Source: Acidovorax sp. 106 | Lineage (GTDB): Bacteria > Pseudomonadota > Gammaproteobacteria > Burkholderiales > Burkholderiaceae_C | DNA length: 64,000 bases | Assembly: GCF_003663825.1 (NCBI RefSeq) | Contig: NZ_RCCC01000001.1 | Location: forward strand, 1,186,501-1,250,500 | Direction of reading: 5' to 3' | Shown here: positions 8,632-16,713 of the stretch, piece after piece | Numbering within the stretch: position 1 is the first letter of the stretch | Layout of the letters: each line of letters begins with the position of its first letter | Notes under the pieces: model-generated | What the model was told of the DNA's origin: nothing | What the model saw: only the letters and a program-made list of their open reading frames with translations | Database searches by the model: none | Program-made: the position numbers and the translations under genes

Positions 8632-9513
8632 TCAGCCTCGGCCGCGAGCAGCCTTCTTGGCGGCGGCTGGCTTTTTGGCGGCAGGCTTCTTCGCAGCTGC
8701 TTTGGGGGCAGCAGCCGCTGCGCGGCGGGTGGGCTTGGCTGCCGCTTTGGGAGCTGTGGGTTTCTTGGCTGCGGCTTTCTTGGCAGCCGGGGCCTGCGCC
8801 GCACGGGCCGCTTCTTGCAGGCTGTGCACGCCCTGCGCGGCCAGGTGGCTGGCCATGTCGGTGGCTTTTTTCAGCGCGTCTTTGGCAAAGTGCTGGGTGC
8901 TGTCGAGGGAGCTGCTGTGCTGGGCCGCGTCCTTCAATGCGTTGGAGGCGATCTCCTGGAACTGGGTGGTCAGCGCGCTCCACCAGTGCAAGGGGTCCAC
9001 CACCCCAGGCTTGGGGGCGTCGGGCTCTGAATCGGCTGATGCAGCCTCCGCAGCGGGGCTGGGGGCTGCAGGCGGCGGTGGTGCGGGGGGTACCGGCGCA
9101 GGCGCGGCGGCTTGCGGGACGGGACTGGCGGCCGCTGCGCGGGCTGCGCCGCTGAAGGTCTCTGCCGCTTTTTGCATGCCCTGCATCACCGAGTCAGCCC
9201 CTTGGAACTTGAACGCATTGGCCACGTCGCCCATGCTCATGTTCATGCCCTGCAGGGTGGCCAGCGTCATCTTTTGCACTTCCAGTGCCTGGATGGTGGC
9301 GGTGAGTGCGCGGCTGTTTTGCTCCAGCCAGAACTGCACGGCCTTGAGCTCGTCGATGCGCTTCTCCAGCTCTTCCACGCTGAGGGTGGGGGCCACCCAG
9401 TTGGAGAGCTGGGGCATTTGCGGAATGCCGCTGGACGCGCCTTTGGCCAGGCTTTGCAAAAAATCAAAGCCGGGGACAAATTTGCCAAAACCAAAGTGGG
9501 AGGAATCGCTCAT
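8632..9513 (-). CDS. phaM: PhaM-type polyhydroxyalkanoate granule regulatory protein
   Basis: A 293-residue protein. Residues 1-95 match PhaM: an FGKFVPGFDFLQ opening, then SVEELEKRIDELKAVQFWLEQN, a helix that contacts PHB synthase PhaC in Ralstonia. A Pro/Ala linker follows and the last about 60 residues are a Lys/Ala/Pro-rich, histone-H1-like tail (repeated AAKKP units) expected to bind DNA. It would tether PHB granules to the nucleoid and activate PhaC. No other pha genes are in the window. GGAGG precedes the start by a few bases. Confidence 0.85.
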   Translation of the reverse strand: MSDSSHFGFGKFVPGFDFLQSLAKGASSGIPQMPQLSNWVAPTLSVEELEKRIDELKAVQFWLEQNSRALTATIQALEVQKMTLATLQGMNMSMGDVANAFKFQGADSVMQGMQKAAETFSGAARAAAASPVPQAAAPAPVPPAPPPPAAPSPAAEAASADSEPDAPKPGVVDPLHWWSALTTQFQEIASNALKDAAQHSSSLDSTQHFAKDALKKATDMASHLAAQGVHSLQEAARAAQAPAAKKAAAKKPTAPKAAAKPTRRAAAAAPKAAAKKPAAKKPAAAKKAARGRG

Positions 9514-9617
9514 GGCCGCTGCGCTTTCTGGTGGAGGATGCTCGGCAGCTTACTCCACCCGGCGGCGCATGGCGATGCGTGCCGCCCCCAAGCTTGCAGG
9601 GCCGGTGGCGAGGGCGC

Positions 9618-10112
9618 TCAGTGCTTGTGGGCGCCGTGCTGGTGGTCGGCCGCTGCAGGCGCCGCTGCCGCACCGGGGGCCGTCGTCGCCACGGGCAGGT
9701 TCAGCTCCTGCTTGCTTTCGGTGCCCTTGGCGTCCTTGAAGGTGAGCGTGACGGGCACGGTGGTGTCTTTGGCCAGCGGGGCCTTCAGGTCCAGCAGCAT
9801 GACGTGGTAGCCGCCGGGCTTGAGTTCCACCGTTTTGCCTGCGGGCAAGTCCAACGCTGGGATGGCACGCATCTTCATCACGTCGCCTTCCATTTTCATT
9901 TCGTGGACTTCGGTCACGCCTGCGGCGGGGGATGAGGCGCCCACCAGTTTGGCGCCTTCGGGGGCCGTGAGCTTCATGAACGCGCCGGTGCCTTTTTGGC
10001 CTTGCACGGTGGCACGGGCCCAGGCCCCTTCGACCTTGACGCTGGCGGTTTGGGCAAAGGCGGCGCCAGTCAACAGGCAGGCCAGGGCCACAGTGGTACG
10101 GATCAAAGACAT
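9618..10112 (-). CDS. Periplasmic copper chaperone PCu(A)C
   Basis: A 164-residue exported protein with a signal peptide (cleavage near AFAQ) and a DUF461/PCuAC domain. The copper ligands fit the family pattern: VHEMKM, then VMKMR, then YHVML (His/Met pairs). The C-terminus adds a His-rich tail (DHQHGAHKH). Such proteins deliver Cu(I) to cytochrome oxidase or accept it on import. It is the last gene of a leftward copper cluster, 62 bases after the YcnI gene. The ATG at 10112 opens the signal peptide; the longer frame is discarded. Confidence 0.9.
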   Translation of the reverse strand: MSLIRTTVALACLLTGAAFAQTASVKVEGAWARATVQGQKGTGAFMKLTAPEGAKLVGASSPAAGVTEVHEMKMEGDVMKMRAIPALDLPAGKTVELKPGGYHVMLLDLKAPLAKDTTVPVTLTFKDAKGTESKQELNLPVATTAPGAAAAPAAADHQHGAHKH

Positions 10113-10174
10113 GGAATCACTCCTAAAAACAAAAGACACAGAGACGATAGAAAGCAAAGAGGGTGGTGGTGCCA

Positions 10175-10735
10175 TCAATGCTGGTGGGCCGCGCCGCCCG
10201 CCTGGGGCAGCACTTCCAGCAGCGCAGCGGGGGACTTGAGGTCGTGCAGCTTCTGTCCGGGCTTGGGCACTTCGGTCCAGTCGTTGCGGCCTTCGGCACA
10301 CACTTGGCGCACGGGCCAGTACAGCGGACCGGCTTGGTCGGGGGTCTGGCCCACCAGCACAAATTCATCATAGTGGGCGCTGGGCAGCGCGTCTTCGGGG
10401 GTCTTGGCTGTCCAGGTGATGCGTGTGGTGTCTTCCGTCACGCTGCGGCCATGGCTGGTGTAGGGCGTGGCCAGCTTGCTGCGCTGCACCTCCAGCGCCC
10501 ACCCCGGCTTGGGCTGTGGGCGCGCGCCCTTGAAGCCCTCGGGAATGTCCACCACCACCTGCCGCGTGGGCGATGCGCCGCAGCCGTGCCCCACTTTGAA
10601 CGTGGCTTTGTAGCTGGCCCCCGCCGGGGCCACCTGGTATTCGAGCACCACATGGGCCGATGCAGTGCCAAAAATGGCTGCAGCGCTTATCAAGCAAGCG
10701 CAAGCAGCTATCTTTTTCATAGTATTCTTTTTCAT
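10175..10735 (-). CDS. YcnI-like DUF1775 copper-binding protein
   Basis: A 186-residue exported protein (181 if the second ATG at 10720 is used) of the YcnI/DUF1775 family. Cleavage at ASA leaves an N-terminal His (HVVLEY), the histidine that in YcnI forms a mono-histidine copper brace; a Trp in PLYWPV may complete it. The C-terminus ends HQH. The signal peptide codons (KIAACACLISAA) are a copy of the family-1 palindromic repeat (R2). It follows the TonB receptor in the copper cluster. Its start choice between 10735 and 10720 is unresolved, as both give a signal peptide. Confidence 0.85.
   Translation of the reverse strand: MKKNTMKKIAACACLISAAAIFGTASAHVVLEYQVAPAGASYKATFKVGHGCGASPTRQVVVDIPEGFKGARPQPKPGWALEVQRSKLATPYTSHGRSVTEDTTRITWTAKTPEDALPSAHYDEFVLVGQTPDQAGPLYWPVRQVCAEGRNDWTEVPKPGQKLHDLKSPAALLEVLPQAGGAAHQH
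10679..10714. repeat. Family-1 palindromic repeat, copy R2 (inside the YcnI coding region)
   Basis: GCAGCGCTTATCAAGC then AAGCGCAAGCAGCTAT matches the family-1 core. It lies wholly within the 5' codons of the YcnI gene and encodes most of its signal peptide. Confidence 0.75.
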
Positions 10736-10790
10736 ATTTCGACCTTTTCGTTGAAACGATTCATTGCCTTAACAACTGGCACGCGCCAAG

Positions 10791-10871
10791 GCCAGTGCCA
10801 CCGCGGAACCGGCTTTGCCGGGCCGCTGGAGGCGTCCCCCTTGGAGGATGCGGCGAAGCCGCTCAGGGGGT
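10791..10871 (-). repeat. Family-2 post-stop repeat, copy C
   Basis: Read on the minus strand it begins at the TAA of the TonB receptor gene: ACCCCCTGAGCGGCTTCG, then AAGGGGGACGCC, then a GC-rich tail. It is homologous to copies at 29.8, 34.8 and 36.5 kb. Confidence 0.7.
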
Positions 10872-13202
10872 TTACAGATCCACCTTCAGCTCCGCCATGT
10901 AGGTGCGCTGCGGGTAGGGGTGGAAGTTCCAGAACTGGTAGTTGTTCAGGTTGTCGATACCCACGGCGGCGCTGACCTGCTTGGTGATCTGGTAGCGCAC
11001 GCGCACGTCGGTGGTGAAGTAGCGGCTCGCGCCCTGGTAGGCAAAGCCGTTCACGTCGGTGTTGTCGAGCGTGCTGTACTGTTTGCCGCTGTAGCGCGCG
11101 CCCAGGGTGTACGACCAGGTGTCGTCGGGCCGGTACGTGGCCACGGCAGTGGCACGCCACTCGGGGATGCGCGGCTGCCATTTACCAACGCTGGCCGGGA
11201 ACTTGTCGTTGCGCTTGATCTTGGAATCCGTCCAGGTCAGGCTGCTGCCCAGCTCCAGCCCGCGCACGAAGACGTTGGCGGCCTGGTACGACAGCTCAAT
11301 GCCCTTGGTCTGGATCGCATCCACGTTCTGCACGTTGGTGACGTTGGGCGTGACGAGCACATTGGTCTGCGAGTACAGCGCGTCTTTGGTGCGCTCAAAG
11401 AACGCTGTCAGGCGCAAGAGACCATTGCCCATGTCGCGCTCCGCCGTCAGCTCGGTGGTCCAGCTTTTTTCAGGCTTCAGATTGGGGTCGTTGTTGATCA
11501 GCGTGCCGCTGCCGTTGATGCCGCCCTGGTACAGCTCGGACACCGTGGGCATGCGCACGGCGCGGCCGGTAGAGGCCTTGAGCACCCACAGATCATTGGC
11601 CTGGTAGGCCACTGCAGCCTTGGGCGAGAAGTAGGTCTCGTTGCGCTCGGGGTGGCCCACGGTGGTGGTGGCGTTGCCGGTCTGGCCGTTGCTGGCGCTC
11701 CAGCGCTCGGCGCGGGCGCCCAGCACGGCCTTCCACTTCGGCGCGATCTTCCAGGTGTCTTGCGCCCACAGGCCGATGAGCTGGGTGTCGCCGTTAAAGG
11801 CCTGGTTGCGGGCGCCCGTGCCACCGTTGATCCAGTTGCTGGTGGCGTTCTCCACGGTGCGCAGCTGATAGCTGTCGCGCTGCAGGCCAAAGTCCACGAT
11901 GTGCGCGCCCTGCACGCCGTCGGGCCGCCAGGTGCCCTTGGCCGCCAGGGTGTTCCAGCCGGTGCCCTTGCTGTTGACGATGCGGCCCGCGCCGCCGCTC
12001 AAAGCGGCAGGCAGCGCCACAGTGGCGGCGCGCAGGGTGTCGGTCTGGTAGTCGTACAGGCTGGCGGCCACCTCCCAGTCGAACGTGCCCTGGGTGTGGC
12101 TCTTGACCGACAGGCCGTGCATGAGATGCGTGAGGTCTTCGTTGGACACATTGAAGTCGGTGGGTGTGAGCGCAAACGAGCGGCCATTGATGTTGACCGT
12201 GCCGCTGTAGACCGCATTGCCGTTGGCATCGCGCAGGTAGCTGGTGGGCCGCCCTTCGGATTCGTTGTGCCACCAGCCAAAGGTGTAGGCAGCCCGCACG
12301 GTGGGCGAGAAGTCGTAGGCGATCTTGGCCTTGATGTGATCTTGCTGCGTGTGGTATTGCGTGGCGGTGCCCAGCAGGTACCAGGGCTGGTTGCTGCGGT
12401 TATTGCCCAGCACCGCGCCCGTCACGGGCGTACCCGCATTGCCCACGGTACCAGCGGACACGAGGCGCGTGGGGAAGGTGAGCGGCTGGCCTTCGCTGTC
12501 GGTCTTGTTGAAGTTGAGAAACCAGGACCAGTCGCCATTCTTGTTACCCACCGAGGCGCTCACCTGTTTGCCCGCGTAGCTGGTACTGGTGCCATACAGG
12601 TCAAACGGTTGGTGCTGGGTACTGACCTTGCCGTGCGCCTCAAATTTTGTCGGCATGCGCGTGACGTAGTCCACCACTGCGCCCACCGAGTTGCCTGCGT
12701 ACGCGGCCGAGAACGGGCCGTAGAGCACGTCCACGCGCTCGATCTCTTCGGGCGTGACCAGCATCCAGCGCGGTGCATTGGTGGGGCCGTTGCCCAGGTA
12801 GTTGCTGAGCAAAATGCCGTCAGCAAACACCATGGACCGCGCCGGGTTGCCCGTGCCCGAGGCGCGGGTGGACAACACTGCGTGGTTGTAGTCGCCGATG
12901 TAGCGCTTGCGCACCAGCAGGCTGGGCAGGTACTTGAGGGCGTCTTCGCTGTCGGTGGCGTTGATCGCATGCTCGATCTGCTCGCGCGTCACGCCCTCGA
13001 TGGTGGTGGGGATTTGCGTGGGCAGCGAGGTGGGCTGGCCGCCGGTGATGGTGACCACGCCCAGTTCCTTGACGGGGGCGTTGGAGCCAACGCCGGTGCT
13101 GTCAGCAGTCTGGGCGAATGCGGGCACGGCCCCGGTGACCGTGAAGGTGAAGACGAGGGGAAAGGCACTGGCCACGGCCAGCGCCATGCGGCTTTTGCGC
13201 AT
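10872..13202 (-). CDS. TonB-dependent outer-membrane receptor (probable copper receptor)
   Basis: A 776-residue outer-membrane transporter: signal peptide ending AFAQ, a plug domain (residues about 45-160, with LLVRKRYIG and ERVDVLYGPFSAAYAGNS), and a 22-strand barrel to the terminal TYMAELKVDL. Copper is inferred from its neighbours (DUF2946 upstream, YcnI and PCuAC downstream, same strand); the sequence itself does not define the ligand. CAGGAG lies 7 bases before the ATG. The final residue is Leu rather than the usual Phe/Trp of barrel proteins. Confidence 0.85.
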   Translation of the reverse strand: MRKSRMALAVASAFPLVFTFTVTGAVPAFAQTADSTGVGSNAPVKELGVVTITGGQPTSLPTQIPTTIEGVTREQIEHAINATDSEDALKYLPSLLVRKRYIGDYNHAVLSTRASGTGNPARSMVFADGILLSNYLGNGPTNAPRWMLVTPEEIERVDVLYGPFSAAYAGNSVGAVVDYVTRMPTKFEAHGKVSTQHQPFDLYGTSTSYAGKQVSASVGNKNGDWSWFLNFNKTDSEGQPLTFPTRLVSAGTVGNAGTPVTGAVLGNNRSNQPWYLLGTATQYHTQQDHIKAKIAYDFSPTVRAAYTFGWWHNESEGRPTSYLRDANGNAVYSGTVNINGRSFALTPTDFNVSNEDLTHLMHGLSVKSHTQGTFDWEVAASLYDYQTDTLRAATVALPAALSGGAGRIVNSKGTGWNTLAAKGTWRPDGVQGAHIVDFGLQRDSYQLRTVENATSNWINGGTGARNQAFNGDTQLIGLWAQDTWKIAPKWKAVLGARAERWSASNGQTGNATTTVGHPERNETYFSPKAAVAYQANDLWVLKASTGRAVRMPTVSELYQGGINGSGTLINNDPNLKPEKSWTTELTAERDMGNGLLRLTAFFERTKDALYSQTNVLVTPNVTNVQNVDAIQTKGIELSYQAANVFVRGLELGSSLTWTDSKIKRNDKFPASVGKWQPRIPEWRATAVATYRPDDTWSYTLGARYSGKQYSTLDNTDVNGFAYQGASRYFTTDVRVRYQITKQVSAAVGIDNLNNYQFWNFHPYPQRTYMAELKVDL

Positions 13203-13232
13203 GGGAACTCCTGAATTTCAAGCCAAATAGGC

Positions 13233-13285
13233 CGCCAGCGCTTATTCAAACAGCGCAAGCAGCTATCAAATGAATAGCTATTTCA
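13233..13285. repeat. Family-1 palindromic repeat, copy R3
   Basis: CCGCCAGCGCTTATTCAA, then CAGCGCAAGCAGCTATC, followed by a short extra AATAGCTATT. It sits between the TonB receptor start and the DUF2946 stop, inside the presumed operon. Confidence 0.75.
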
Positions 13286-13639
13286 GGAGAATGCAGGGGG
13301 CCCGCGCGGCGGCAGCGGCGCGGCGGTGCGTGCAGCAATGTGCGCGGCAGGGATGGGGCGCAGTGCATGCGCCAGGGGATGGACCACCGGCAGCTGGGCC
13401 TGCGAGGTGGGCGGCGGTGCGCCGACATGCGCACACAGGGGGCAATCCAACGTGTGGCTGGGCATTTCCTTGGCGCCATCGTCGGTTTTGACCAGCATCT
13501 TGATGGCGCCAGCGCCGGAGCAAATCAGCTCCATGGCCTGTGGATGGACCAGCGGCGACGCCCCTGCCACACCAATCGACAGGACAAACCACGCCAGCAC
13601 AAGGCGGGCGAGCCAACGGAGGTGGCGGATGGTTTGCAT
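13283..13639 (-). CDS. DUF2946-family small protein of the copper cluster
   Basis: A 118-residue protein with an N-terminal hydrophobic segment (LVLAWFVLSIGVAG) and the DUF2946 signature ELICSGAGAIKML with a later DCPLCAH pair of cysteines, followed by a Pro/His/Ala-rich tail. DUF2946 genes commonly flank copper transport genes, and the cysteines and histidines suit metal binding; function is unproven. It lies upstream of the TonB receptor on the same strand. The start could also be the ATG at 13660, which adds seven residues; neither has a good ribosome-binding site. Confidence 0.7.
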   Translation of the reverse strand: MQTIRHLRWLARLVLAWFVLSIGVAGASPLVHPQAMELICSGAGAIKMLVKTDDGAKEMPSHTLDCPLCAHVGAPPPTSQAQLPVVHPLAHALRPIPAAHIAARTAAPLPPRGPPAFS

Positions 13640-13815
13640 GGCGCCATTGTAGAAGCGCATCCCTCGCGACCCTTGATCGGCATCAAGCAAGCCCGCCCGA
13701 CCAGCGCCACATCCACCCTGGACCGCCGCCTGTTCAGAGCTTGACCTCTGTCAACGCAAAGCCTATCAGACAAGCGCACCATGAAAGCGTTCCATCACTT
13801 CCAGGAGTTGACCCC

Positions 13816-14190
13816 ATGGACAAGACACAGGCCGCTTCGTATCGACAACAACTGCAGGAGCAGCAAGCGGGTCTTCGGGCCCAGTTGGCACAGCAACGCG
13901 GCGAGGCCACAGGCAGGGTGGAGGCCGCCGCCGCACATTTTGCGCACGCAGAGGACTCCCGCGCGCAGGTCGCCTCAGAGCGTACGCTGGAGTTTGCACT
14001 GGAAGACCGCGAGACCGAGCACCTCAACGCTATCGCCGCAGCCCTCACCCGCATTGACGCTGGCACCTATGGGGAGTGCACCGACTGCAGCCAAGACATA
14101 GCCACAGCCCGCCTGAAAGCCACCCCGGAAGTTGCACGCTGCGTGCATTGCCAAGAGTCCATCGAAACCCACCACAGGCCGGCCCACTAG
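13816..14190 (+). CDS. DksA/TraR-family zinc-finger protein
   Basis: A 124-residue protein with an N-terminal coiled coil (residues about 5-75, with Gln/Arg/Ala-rich heptads) and a C-terminal four-cysteine zinc finger (CTDC at about 93-96 and CVHC at about 114-117). Family members insert the coiled coil into the RNA polymerase secondary channel and modulate initiation with ppGpp. It is shorter than canonical DksA (151 residues) and closer to the accessory DksA-like group. CAGGAG lies 8 bases before the ATG. The gene 76 bases downstream is co-directional. Confidence 0.85.
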   Translation: MDKTQAASYRQQLQEQQAGLRAQLAQQRGEATGRVEAAAAHFAHAEDSRAQVASERTLEFALEDRETEHLNAIAAALTRIDAGTYGECTDCSQDIATARLKATPEVARCVHCQESIETHHRPAH

Positions 14191-14266
14191 GCTGCAACAA
14201 ATCCACCACGCAGGCGTTGTTCGATGACGCCTTTCCCGTTTTTCTTCACTTCAAGAAAGTCAACCC

Positions 14267-14641
14267 ATGAGCACTTTTCACGCTGTTGTCTGGATGGACC
14301 ATTCCGAAGCCCATGTCGTCATGTTTGACCGCGAACACGTTCAAGCGCAACGCATCAAGTCCCGCAGCCACCACAAGCACCAGGGCAAGGCTGATGACGC
14401 CACTGCGCTGTTTGCCGATGTAGCACAAGCCCTGCATGGCTCGCACGAAGTCTTGCTGTGCGGCCCAGGCCTGGCGCGCAACCAGTTCCGCGAGTGGTGC
14501 GGCAAGCACAGCACCGCCGTGGCAGCCACAGTGGTCGATTCCGTGGCCGCCGATCACCCCAGCGACGCCCAACTGGTCGCCATGGCACGCCAGTACTTCA
14601 AGAAGTTTGACAACATGGCCGCAGACCCGTCCATGGCCTGA
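14267..14641 (+). CDS. Small conserved 'translational machinery' protein
   Basis: A 124-residue cytoplasmic protein opening with STFHAVVWMDHSEAHVVMFD, a conserved start seen in proteins annotated in betaproteobacteria as translational machinery protein with an eRF1-like fold. A basic, His-rich segment (KSRSHHKHQG) lies at residues about 31-41. The remainder alternates strands and helices (EVLLCGPGLARNQFREW). No experimental function is known to me. It follows the DksA-like gene on the same strand and may be a stress companion of it. Confidence 0.6.
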   Translation: MSTFHAVVWMDHSEAHVVMFDREHVQAQRIKSRSHHKHQGKADDATALFADVAQALHGSHEVLLCGPGLARNQFREWCGKHSTAVAATVVDSVAADHPSDAQLVAMARQYFKKFDNMAADPSMA

Positions 14642-14759
14642 TCGGTACGCGCTGGGTGGCGTAACCCCGCAGGTAGGACCTGGGGGCGCACGGCCACTGG
14701 TCACCGCCACGTCACCCAGCGTCCACGGCAGACTCCCGCCCGGGCACTGGGCTTTGCGC

Positions 14760-15314
14760 TCAGCGGCGGGAGACCAGCGGCAACGCCCCCAAGGCAAACA
14801 CCGAGTTAGGGATTTGCAACCGGGCCATCAAAGGACGGGCCACGGGGCCAATGCCCGAATTCTTGCGCGAGGTCTTGGCCTCAGGCTCAGGCGCAGTCAC
14901 CACGCCTTGGGCTTGTGCTTGTTCCATCAGGTCCTTGAGCGAAACCGATTGCAGGTACTCCAGCACGCGGGCATTGAACGACACCCACAGCTCGCCCGTC
15001 ATGGCCTTGAGCTGCGCCACCTGGGGGGCGGTGAGCGGCTGGTAGTCGTCCACTTCCATGTTCTCCACCGCCAAAATGATCTCGGCCACGGCGATCTGCT
15101 CAGCGCGGCGCGCCAGGGCATAGCCGCCGCCTGGGCCACGGGTGCTTTCCACCAGGCCCGCACGGCGCAGCGCACTGAACAATTGCTCTAGGTACGACAG
15201 CGACGTGCCTTGACGCTGGCTGATCGTTGTCAGCGACACCGGCTTCATTCTCTGATGCAAGGCCAGATCCGTCATGGCCGATACAGCGACTTTTCCTCGG
15301 GTCGTAATACGCAT
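14760..15314 (-). CDS. Rrf2/IscR-like transcriptional regulator without cluster cysteines
   Basis: A 184-residue protein. Residues 1-85 form the Rrf2 winged helix (MRITTRGKVAVSAMTDLAL, VSLTTISQRQGTSLSYLEQL, GPGGGYALAR), closely IscR-like. IscR holds a [2Fe-2S] cluster through three cysteines near 92-104, but this protein has no cysteine at all, so it cannot ligate a cluster that way. The tail beyond residue 130 is a low-complexity extension. It is divergent from nhaR with a 148-base shared regulatory region. The ATG at 15314 opens the winged helix exactly where IscR begins. Confidence 0.85.
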   Translation of the reverse strand: MRITTRGKVAVSAMTDLALHQRMKPVSLTTISQRQGTSLSYLEQLFSALRRAGLVESTRGPGGGYALARRAEQIAVAEIILAVENMEVDDYQPLTAPQVAQLKAMTGELWVSFNARVLEYLQSVSLKDLMEQAQAQGVVTAPEPEAKTSRKNSGIGPVARPLMARLQIPNSVFALGALPLVSRR

Positions 15315-15415
15315 GGCAACTCCTTGTGAACACCCATCTGTGAAACGACTGGCAAGGCTCTCATCGCCCTGCCAGACACCCACTGTAGTGCGTTCAACAC
15401 TTCGCGTATATTCGT

Positions 15416-15454
15416 TTTATTGATAAAAACACTTCGATTTTTACGATCAATAAA
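15416..15454. promoter_or_regulatory. Candidate operator in the Rrf2 / nhaR divergent promoter
   Basis: TTTATTGAT (15416-15424) and ATCAATAAA (15446-15454) form a perfect 9-bp inverted repeat around a 21-base A/T-rich centre, 8 bases before the nhaR ATG. A direct repeat AACACTTCG occurs at 15396-15404 and 15428-15436. LysR proteins typically bind long interrupted dyads of this kind; which regulator binds is inference. Confidence 0.45.
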
Positions 15455-15462
15455 GCGATACC

Positions 15463-16359
15463 ATGAACTTCAAACACCTCCGATACTTCTGGACCGCCGC
15501 CAAGGCCGGGGGCGTCATGCGCGCTGGCGAACAATTGCACACCACCCCCCAAACGCTGTCCGGGCAGATCAATCAACTGGAAGAATGGCTGGGACATGAG
15601 CTGTTTCGCAAACGCGGCCGGGGCTTGGAGCTGACCAACGAGGGGCGCATTGCCTTGGGCTATGCGGAACAGATTTTTGCGCTGAGCGATGAGTTGGAAA
15701 AGTCCATTCGCCTGCCCCGGGGGCACTCTAAACCTCTGGAGTTCAAGGTGGGTGTGGCAGATTCGGTCGCAAAATCCGTCGCTTACCACCTGCTGGAGCC
15801 CGCGCTGGGCATGAAGGAGCAGGTGCACATGACCTGCCACGAAGGCAAATTCCCCGAGCTGCTCGCCCAGCTCAGCATCCATCGGCTGGACCTGCTGCTG
15901 GCCGATGAACCAGCCTCCAAGAAAATTGGGGTCAAGGCCTTCAACCATGCACTGGGGTCGTCCAGCATGAGTTTCTTCTGCGCACCAGCACTCAAAAACG
16001 AGCTGCAGGGGCCATTTCCGCAGTGCCTGCATGGCGCCCCCATGCTTATCCAAGGGCCGCAATCTTCAGTGCGGCAACAGTTGGATCATTGGCTGAACAA
16101 GCACCACCTGCAGCCACGCATCGTGGGCGAATTTGACGATAGTGCGCTCATGAATGCTTTTGGGAGAGAAGGACGGGGCATCTTCACGTCACCCACGGTG
16201 CTCGAACAAGAGACCCAGACCCAATTTGGCGTGGAGGCCATTGGCCGCTCCAGCGAATTGGTGGAGGAATTTTTTGCGATCTCCGTGGAGCGCCGCATCA
16301 GCCACCCCTGTGTCGTGGCCATCACGGAGTCGGCCAGGTCAGACTTGTTTGGTCACTGA
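15463..16359 (+). CDS. nhaR: LysR-family transcriptional activator NhaR
   Basis: A 298-residue LysR regulator that matches NhaR along its whole length: FKHLRYFWTAAKAGGV and LHTTPQTLSGQINQLEEWL in the HTH (residues 1-60), GVADSVAK at the start of the effector domain, and GEFDDSALMNAFGREG near residue 226. NhaR senses Na+ and activates nhaA, and pga genes in E. coli. No antiporter gene is nearby, so it acts at a distance or has another target. It is divergent from the Rrf2 gene. Confidence 0.88.
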   Translation: MNFKHLRYFWTAAKAGGVMRAGEQLHTTPQTLSGQINQLEEWLGHELFRKRGRGLELTNEGRIALGYAEQIFALSDELEKSIRLPRGHSKPLEFKVGVADSVAKSVAYHLLEPALGMKEQVHMTCHEGKFPELLAQLSIHRLDLLLADEPASKKIGVKAFNHALGSSSMSFFCAPALKNELQGPFPQCLHGAPMLIQGPQSSVRQQLDHWLNKHHLQPRIVGEFDDSALMNAFGREGRGIFTSPTVLEQETQTQFGVEAIGRSSELVEEFFAISVERRISHPCVVAITESARSDLFGH

Positions 16360-16565
16360 ATGCTGGCAAACACCCCGTTGCTCGGAATTCGGTACTCCAA
16401 GAGGCCACCCTGATGCGGGTCCTGGCGCCCCATTCAAAGCCCTGCAAAAGACAAATCGGTAGGGAAGTCAGCAGCAAACCATTTTGGGCTGCGGCACACG
16501 GCCTCTCTGTACAGCGACAGCAACCCATAGAAACAGGTCCACGGCCCACGCCTTTGCAAACGGGC

Positions 16566-16595
16566 AAAAAAAAGCCCACTAAAAGTGGGCTTTTT
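16566..16595 (-). terminator. Rho-independent terminator after tRNA-Met (bidirectional)
   Basis: An 8-bp perfect stem (AGCCCACT, 16573-16580, with 16584-16591), a 3-base loop, and A/T runs on both sides: T8 on the minus strand and T5 on the plus strand. It lies 21 bases past the tRNA 3' end and would also stop transcripts from nhaR. Confidence 0.85.
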
Positions 16596-16615
16596 GATAC
16601 GGCTTTCGCCATGTT

Positions 16616-16692
<77 letters not shown>

Positions 16693-16702
16693 GTAGATTT
16701 AA

Positions 16703-16708
16703 ATTATA
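16703..16708 (-). promoter_or_regulatory. Possible -10 box for tRNA-fMet
   Basis: A perfect TATAAT on the minus strand, 10 bases upstream of the tRNA 5' end, lies in the rplQ-tRNA gap. No good -35 box is seen at 16-18 bases (it would fall inside the rplQ 3' end). Confidence 0.4.
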
Positions 16709-16713
16709 CCCTA

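Noticed and set aside
10815..13214. 799-residue plus-strand frame
   Set aside because: Antisense to the TonB receptor gene; composition typical of reversed GC-rich coding sequence, no motif.
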